A stretch of 64,000 bases of DNA, taken from Citrobacter amalonaticus. GTDB taxonomy: Bacteria > Pseudomonadota > Gammaproteobacteria > Enterobacterales > Enterobacteriaceae. The notes beneath the pieces are model-generated. The model did not search any database. It was not told the DNA's origin and saw nothing but the letters and a program-made list of their open reading frames with translations. The translations under genes and the position numbers were made by a program. The DNA is taken from contig NZ_CP014015.2 of the NCBI RefSeq assembly GCF_001559075.2, positions 3,286,001-3,350,000 of the forward strand. The letters run 5' to 3'. Positions 61,004 to 64,000 of this stretch are shown piece by piece. The stretch's first letter is position 1. The number at the start of each line of letters is the position of its first letter.

Positions 61004-63109
61004 ATGAATAAATCAGGGAAATACCTCATCTGGACAGTGCTCTCGGTAATGGGTGCATTTGCTCTGGGTTACATTGCGCTAAACCGTGGGGAACAGATCA
61101 ACGCACTGTGGATAGTCGTGGCGTCGGTCTGTGTCTATCTCATTGCCTATCGTTTCTACGGTCTGTACATCGCCAAAAATGTGCTGGCGGTTGACCCGAC
61201 GCGTATGACGCCCGCAGTGCGCCATAACGATGGGCTCGACTACGTGCCCACCGATAAAAAAGTCTTGTTTGGTCACCATTTTGCGGCGATTGCCGGTGCG
61301 GGTCCGTTAGTCGGACCGGTACTGGCGGCGCAAATGGGCTATTTGCCAGGCATGATCTGGTTGCTGGCTGGCGTGGTATTAGCCGGGGCGGTACAGGATT
61401 TCATGGTGCTCTTCGTGTCGACGCGTCGCGATGGCCGCTCGCTGGGTGAACTGGTCAAAGAGGAGATGGGCCCAACCGCAGGGGTGATTGCGCTGGTAGC
61501 CTGTTTCATGATCATGGTGATTATCCTTGCGGTGCTGGCGATGATCGTGGTGAAAGCGCTGACCCACAGTCCGTGGGGAACCTACACCGTCGCGTTTACC
61601 ATCCCGCTGGCGATCTTTATGGGGATCTACCTGCGCTATCTGCGTCCGGGTCGTATTGGCGAAGTGTCGGTTATCGGTCTGGTGTTCCTCGTGTTTGCCA
61701 TTATTTCCGGCGGCTGGGTCGCGGAAAGTCCAACCTGGGCGCCGTACTTTGACTTCACTGGCGTTCAGTTAACCTGGATGCTGGTGGGCTACGGTTTCGT
61801 GGCGGCGGTACTGCCGGTGTGGCTGCTGTTGGCACCGCGTGACTACCTCTCAACCTTCCTGAAAATCGGGACCATTGTCGGTCTGGCGGTGGGCATTTTG
61901 ATCATGCGTCCAACGCTGACGATGCCTGCGCTGACCAAATTCGTCGATGGTACCGGGCCGGTGTGGACAGGTAACCTGTTCCCGTTCCTGTTTATCACTA
62001 TCGCCTGTGGCGCCGTTTCGGGTTTCCACGCGCTGATCTCCTCCGGCACGACGCCGAAGATGCTGGCGAACGAAGGTCAGGCTTGCTTCATTGGCTACGG
62101 CGGCATGCTGATGGAATCGTTTGTCGCCATCATGGCGCTGGTTTCTGCCTGTATCATCGATCCGGGCGTCTACTTTGCCATGAACAGCCCAATGGCTGTG
62201 CTGGCGCCTGCCGGCACTACGGATGTGGTGGCGTCTGCCGCTCAGGTGGTCAGTAGTTGGGGCTTTGCGATTACGCCGGATACGCTGCATCAGATTGCCA
62301 ACGAGGTGGGTGAGCAGTCGATTATCTCCCGCGCGGGTGGTGCGCCTACGCTGGCAGTGGGGATGGCCTATATCCTGCACGGCGCGCTGGGTGGGATGAT
62401 GGATGTGGCCTTCTGGTATCACTTCGCCATTCTGTTCGAAGCGCTGTTTATTCTGACGGCGGTTGATGCGGGGACGCGTGCGGCGCGCTTTATGCTGCAG
62501 GATCTGCTGGGCGTGGTTTCTCCAGGTCTTAAACGTACGGACTCATTGCCTGCCAACCTGCTGGCGACCGCACTGTGCGTACTGGCGTGGGGCTACTTCC
62601 TGCATCAGGGCGTGGTGGATCCGTTAGGCGGCATTAACACCCTGTGGCCGCTGTTTGGTATCGCTAACCAGATGCTGGCAGGCATGGCGCTGATGCTCTG
62701 CGCGGTTGTCCTGTTCAAGATGAAACGTCAGCGTTATGCATGGGTGGCGTTGGTGCCGACCGCGTGGCTGCTGATTTGTACTCTGACGGCGGGCTGGCAG
62801 AAATCCTTCAGCCCGGATACAAAAGTAGGCTTCCTGGCGATTGCCAATAAGTTCCAGGCGATGATCGACAGTGGCAATATCCCGCCGCAGTACACGGAAT
62901 CGCAGCTGGCGCAACTGGTGTTTAATAACCGTCTGGATGCGGGCCTGACCATCTTCTTCATGGTGGTGGTCGTGGTGCTGGCGTTGTTCTCCATTAAGAC
63001 GGCGCTCGCCGCTCTCAAAGAAGACAAGCCGACGGCGAAAGAAACGCCGTATGAGCCGATGCCGGAAAATGTGGACGAGATCGTTGCGCAGGCCAAAGGC
63101 GCGCACTAA
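61004..63109 (+). CDS. cstA: Peptide/pyruvate transporter CstA
   Basis: 701 residues, E. coli CstA length, with about 18 hydrophobic segments. Signatures include LFGHHFAAIAGAGPLVGPVLAAQMGYLPGM, GAVQDFMVLFVSTRRDGRSLGEL and SGFHALISSGTTPKMLANEGQ. It is induced on carbon starvation in E. coli and imports peptides and pyruvate. A strong palindrome separates it from ybdD, as for the paralogous btsT-yjiX pair. Confidence 0.96.
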   Translation: MNKSGKYLIWTVLSVMGAFALGYIALNRGEQINALWIVVASVCVYLIAYRFYGLYIAKNVLAVDPTRMTPAVRHNDGLDYVPTDKKVLFGHHFAAIAGAGPLVGPVLAAQMGYLPGMIWLLAGVVLAGAVQDFMVLFVSTRRDGRSLGELVKEEMGPTAGVIALVACFMIMVIILAVLAMIVVKALTHSPWGTYTVAFTIPLAIFMGIYLRYLRPGRIGEVSVIGLVFLVFAIISGGWVAESPTWAPYFDFTGVQLTWMLVGYGFVAAVLPVWLLLAPRDYLSTFLKIGTIVGLAVGILIMRPTLTMPALTKFVDGTGPVWTGNLFPFLFITIACGAVSGFHALISSGTTPKMLANEGQACFIGYGGMLMESFVAIMALVSACIIDPGVYFAMNSPMAVLAPAGTTDVVASAAQVVSSWGFAITPDTLHQIANEVGEQSIISRAGGAPTLAVGMAYILHGALGGMMDVAFWYHFAILFEALFILTAVDAGTRAARFMLQDLLGVVSPGLKRTDSLPANLLATALCVLAWGYFLHQGVVDPLGGINTLWPLFGIANQMLAGMALMLCAVVLFKMKRQRYAWVALVPTAWLLICTLTAGWQKSFSPDTKVGFLAIANKFQAMIDSGNIPPQYTESQLAQLVFNNRLDAGLTIFFMVVVVVLALFSIKTALAALKEDKPTAKETPYEPMPENVDEIVAQAKGAH

Positions 63110-63121
63110 CGTGTAATTATG

Positions 63122-63150
63122 CCCCTCTCCCGATCGGGAGAGGGGATTTT
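63122..63150 (+). terminator. Perfect palindrome hairpin between cstA and ybdD
   Basis: CCCCTCTCCC-GATC-GGGAGAGGGG, a 10-bp perfect stem with 4-base loop, followed by ATTTTC, 12 bp after the cstA stop and 17 bp before ybdD. It may attenuate ybdD transcription or stabilise cstA mRNA. Confidence 0.7.
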
Positions 63151-63166
63151 CTGACAGGTGGTAATG

Positions 63167-63364
63167 ATGTTTGATACGCTTTCGAAAGCCGGGAAATATC
63201 TGGGCCAGGCCGCAAAACTGATGATTGGCGTGCCGGACTATGACAACTACGTCGAGCATATGCGGATCACCCATCCGGATCAGACGCCTATGACCTATGA
63301 GGAGTTTTTCCGTGAGCGTCAGGATGCGCGCTATGGCGGAAAAGGCGGGGCACGCTGCTGTTGA
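63167..63364 (+). CDS. ybdD: Small conserved protein YbdD
   Basis: 65 residues, the length of E. coli YbdD (YbdD/YjiX family). PDYDNYVEHMRITHPDQTPMTYEEFFRERQDARYGG and the C-terminal Cys-Cys are conserved. It is encoded beside CstA in enterics and is thought to act with it, like YjiX beside BtsT. ATG 63167 follows AGGTGGTA; alternatives upstream (63164, GTG 63158) would add one to three residues. Confidence 0.92.
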   Translation: MFDTLSKAGKYLGQAAKLMIGVPDYDNYVEHMRITHPDQTPMTYEEFFRERQDARYGGKGGARCC

Positions 63365-63380
63365 ATGCGAGGGGATTTGC

Positions 63381-63403
63381 GCCGGATAAGCACGCCATCC
63401 GGC
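63381..63403. repeat. REP-type palindrome between ybdD and ybdM
   Basis: GCCGGATAAGCACGCCATCCGGC is a typical REP inverted repeat between converging genes. Confidence 0.75.
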
Positions 63404-63412
63404 ATAATCAGG

Positions 63413-64000
63413 TTATTTCACCGTCCAGGCTTTTGAAAACCGACGACTGGCAAACAGCTCCTGAAGACCGTTGATCTGTTTCAGGCGCAGGACTTCGTCC
63501 TCGTCCATCCCCAGTTCTTTACCGATTCTTTCGTCTTCCCATCCCAGTAATGCCAGTTCACGCACGATCTCAGACATCGCGTGGATCTGATGACGGCCAC
63601 GGGCGCGGTTGTGGCGAATCGTCGCTGCCATGCGGTCATGACGCTCCCCCTCCAGACAAGTAATGGGTAAATAGCCTTTGAGACGGGATTTGAGCGAGGC
63701 TTTGCCTTTTCCCAGTTCATGACGATGAAAACCATCGACGATCTCATACTCTTCCGGGCTGGACTGGGTGGCAACAATGGGTTGGGTAAAGCCATCCGCT
63801 TCAATGGATTTCAGCAGCAGCTTTTTCTCCGGCGGAGCAACGTTATTGGGATTGTAATCGTTAGGCGAAATGTGTTCGTTTTTTATCCATAGCACACAGT
63901 CAACCGGCTCGTCGCGAAACGGACTGACGCTGTGAATCGCCTTTCTGAACTCATTGATGGCTTTAATTCTTTCGTCATCAGATAAGCCAGAGAGATAGCT
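63413..64000 (-). CDS. ybdM: ParB-like nuclease-domain protein YbdM (5' end outside the window)
   Basis: 195 codons up to the right edge, still open, so the start lies beyond 64000; E. coli YbdM is about 209 residues. A GTG at 63895 could be mistaken for the start, but the frame stays protein-like upstream (SYLSGLSDDERIKAINEFRK). The ParB/sulfiredoxin-type domain shows NDYNPNNVAPPEKKLLLKSI, QPIV and the VDGFHRHELGKGK motif. The C-terminal IVRELALLGWEDERIGKELGMDEDEVLRL is a helix-turn-helix-like part. YbdM is related to IbrB; its usual partner YbdN/IbrA would be next outside the window. Function is unknown. Confidence 0.88.
   Translation of the reverse strand, partial: SYLSGLSDDERIKAINEFRKAIHSVSPFRDEPVDCVLWIKNEHISPNDYNPNNVAPPEKKLLLKSIEADGFTQPIVATQSSPEEYEIVDGFHRHELGKGKASLKSRLKGYLPITCLEGERHDRMAATIRHNRARGRHQIHAMSEIVRELALLGWEDERIGKELGMDEDEVLRLKQINGLQELFASRRFSKAWTVK

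Noticed and set aside
63895..63895. GTG as start of ybdM
   Set aside because: The reading frame continues upstream to the window edge with protein-like sequence similar to YbdM N-termini.
1..64000. tRNA, rRNA, CRISPR arrays, insertion sequences, prophage genes
   Set aside because: Looked for on both strands; no tRNA-like cloverleaf, regularly spaced repeats, transposase or phage proteins were recognised.

Overview
The window is chromosomal DNA of an enteric bacterium (Enterobacteriaceae), most likely Citrobacter or a close relative. Gene order from pheP to ybdM follows the E. coli K-12 backbone (pheP, ybdG, nfsB, ybdF, ybdJ, ybdK, hokE, entD, fepA, fes, ybdZ, entF, fepE, fepCGD, entS, fepB, entCEBAH, cstA, ybdD, ybdM). 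The ramR/romA/ramA locus, absent from E. coli K-12 but found in Salmonella, Klebsiella, Enterobacter and Citrobacter, argues against E. coli itself. The genus is inferred from gene content and was not tested by any search. No rRNA, tRNA, CRISPR array, insertion sequence or phage gene was found.

Layout. 1-4876 (left accessory part): the N-terminal part of a large type V autotransporter running off the left edge, an RcsA-like LuxR-family regulator, a 556-bp AT-rich spacer with an RcsAB-box-like palindrome, and an orphan coiled-coil protein with a J-domain-like HPD motif. 5109-8508: a Fur-type site, a YncE-like lipoprotein and a ferric-siderophore TonB-dependent receptor. 8625-17109: pheP; an inserted NupG-family transporter / TIM-barrel isomerase / Gfo-Idh-MocA oxidoreductase / LacI regulator cluster with twin perfect operators; then ybdG, nfsB, ybdF. 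17109-19354: ramR diverging from romA-ramA, with a perfect RamR-type palindrome over the -10 box. 19489-21114: a signal-peptide-bearing paralogue of the enterobactin esterase Fes. 21043-23323: ybdJ, ybdK and a GNAT acetyltransferase. 23360-29291: the choline-to-glycine-betaine genes betA, betB, betI and divergent betT. 29418-29670: a hokE/sokE type I toxin-antitoxin.

29779-40759 is the largest accessory block. It encodes a ribose-type ABC importer (binding protein, ATPase, permease and a DUF2291 lipoprotein), an FGGY kinase, two short-chain dehydrogenases, a SorC-family regulator and a two-subunit (split) transketolase. A palindrome GAATATATATTC lies upstream of the kinase/transport operon and again, twice, upstream of the transketolase operon, so the two operons probably form one regulon. 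The parts suggest import of a polyol or unusual pentose, oxidation, phosphorylation and transketolase cleavage. The substrate cannot be read from the sequence.

40763-60818 is the complete enterobactin system: synthesis (entC, B, A, E, F, D, H and ybdZ), export (entS), outer-membrane uptake (fepA), periplasmic binding (fepB), inner-membrane import (fepDGC), iron release (fes), plus fepE. Fur-box-like sequences lie in the three divergent control regions. 61004-64000: peptide/pyruvate transporter cstA with ybdD, and the 5'-truncated ParB-like gene ybdM leaving the right edge. Together with the YncE/receptor pair and the Fes paralogue, the window has three separate iron-acquisition loci with Fur-like sites.
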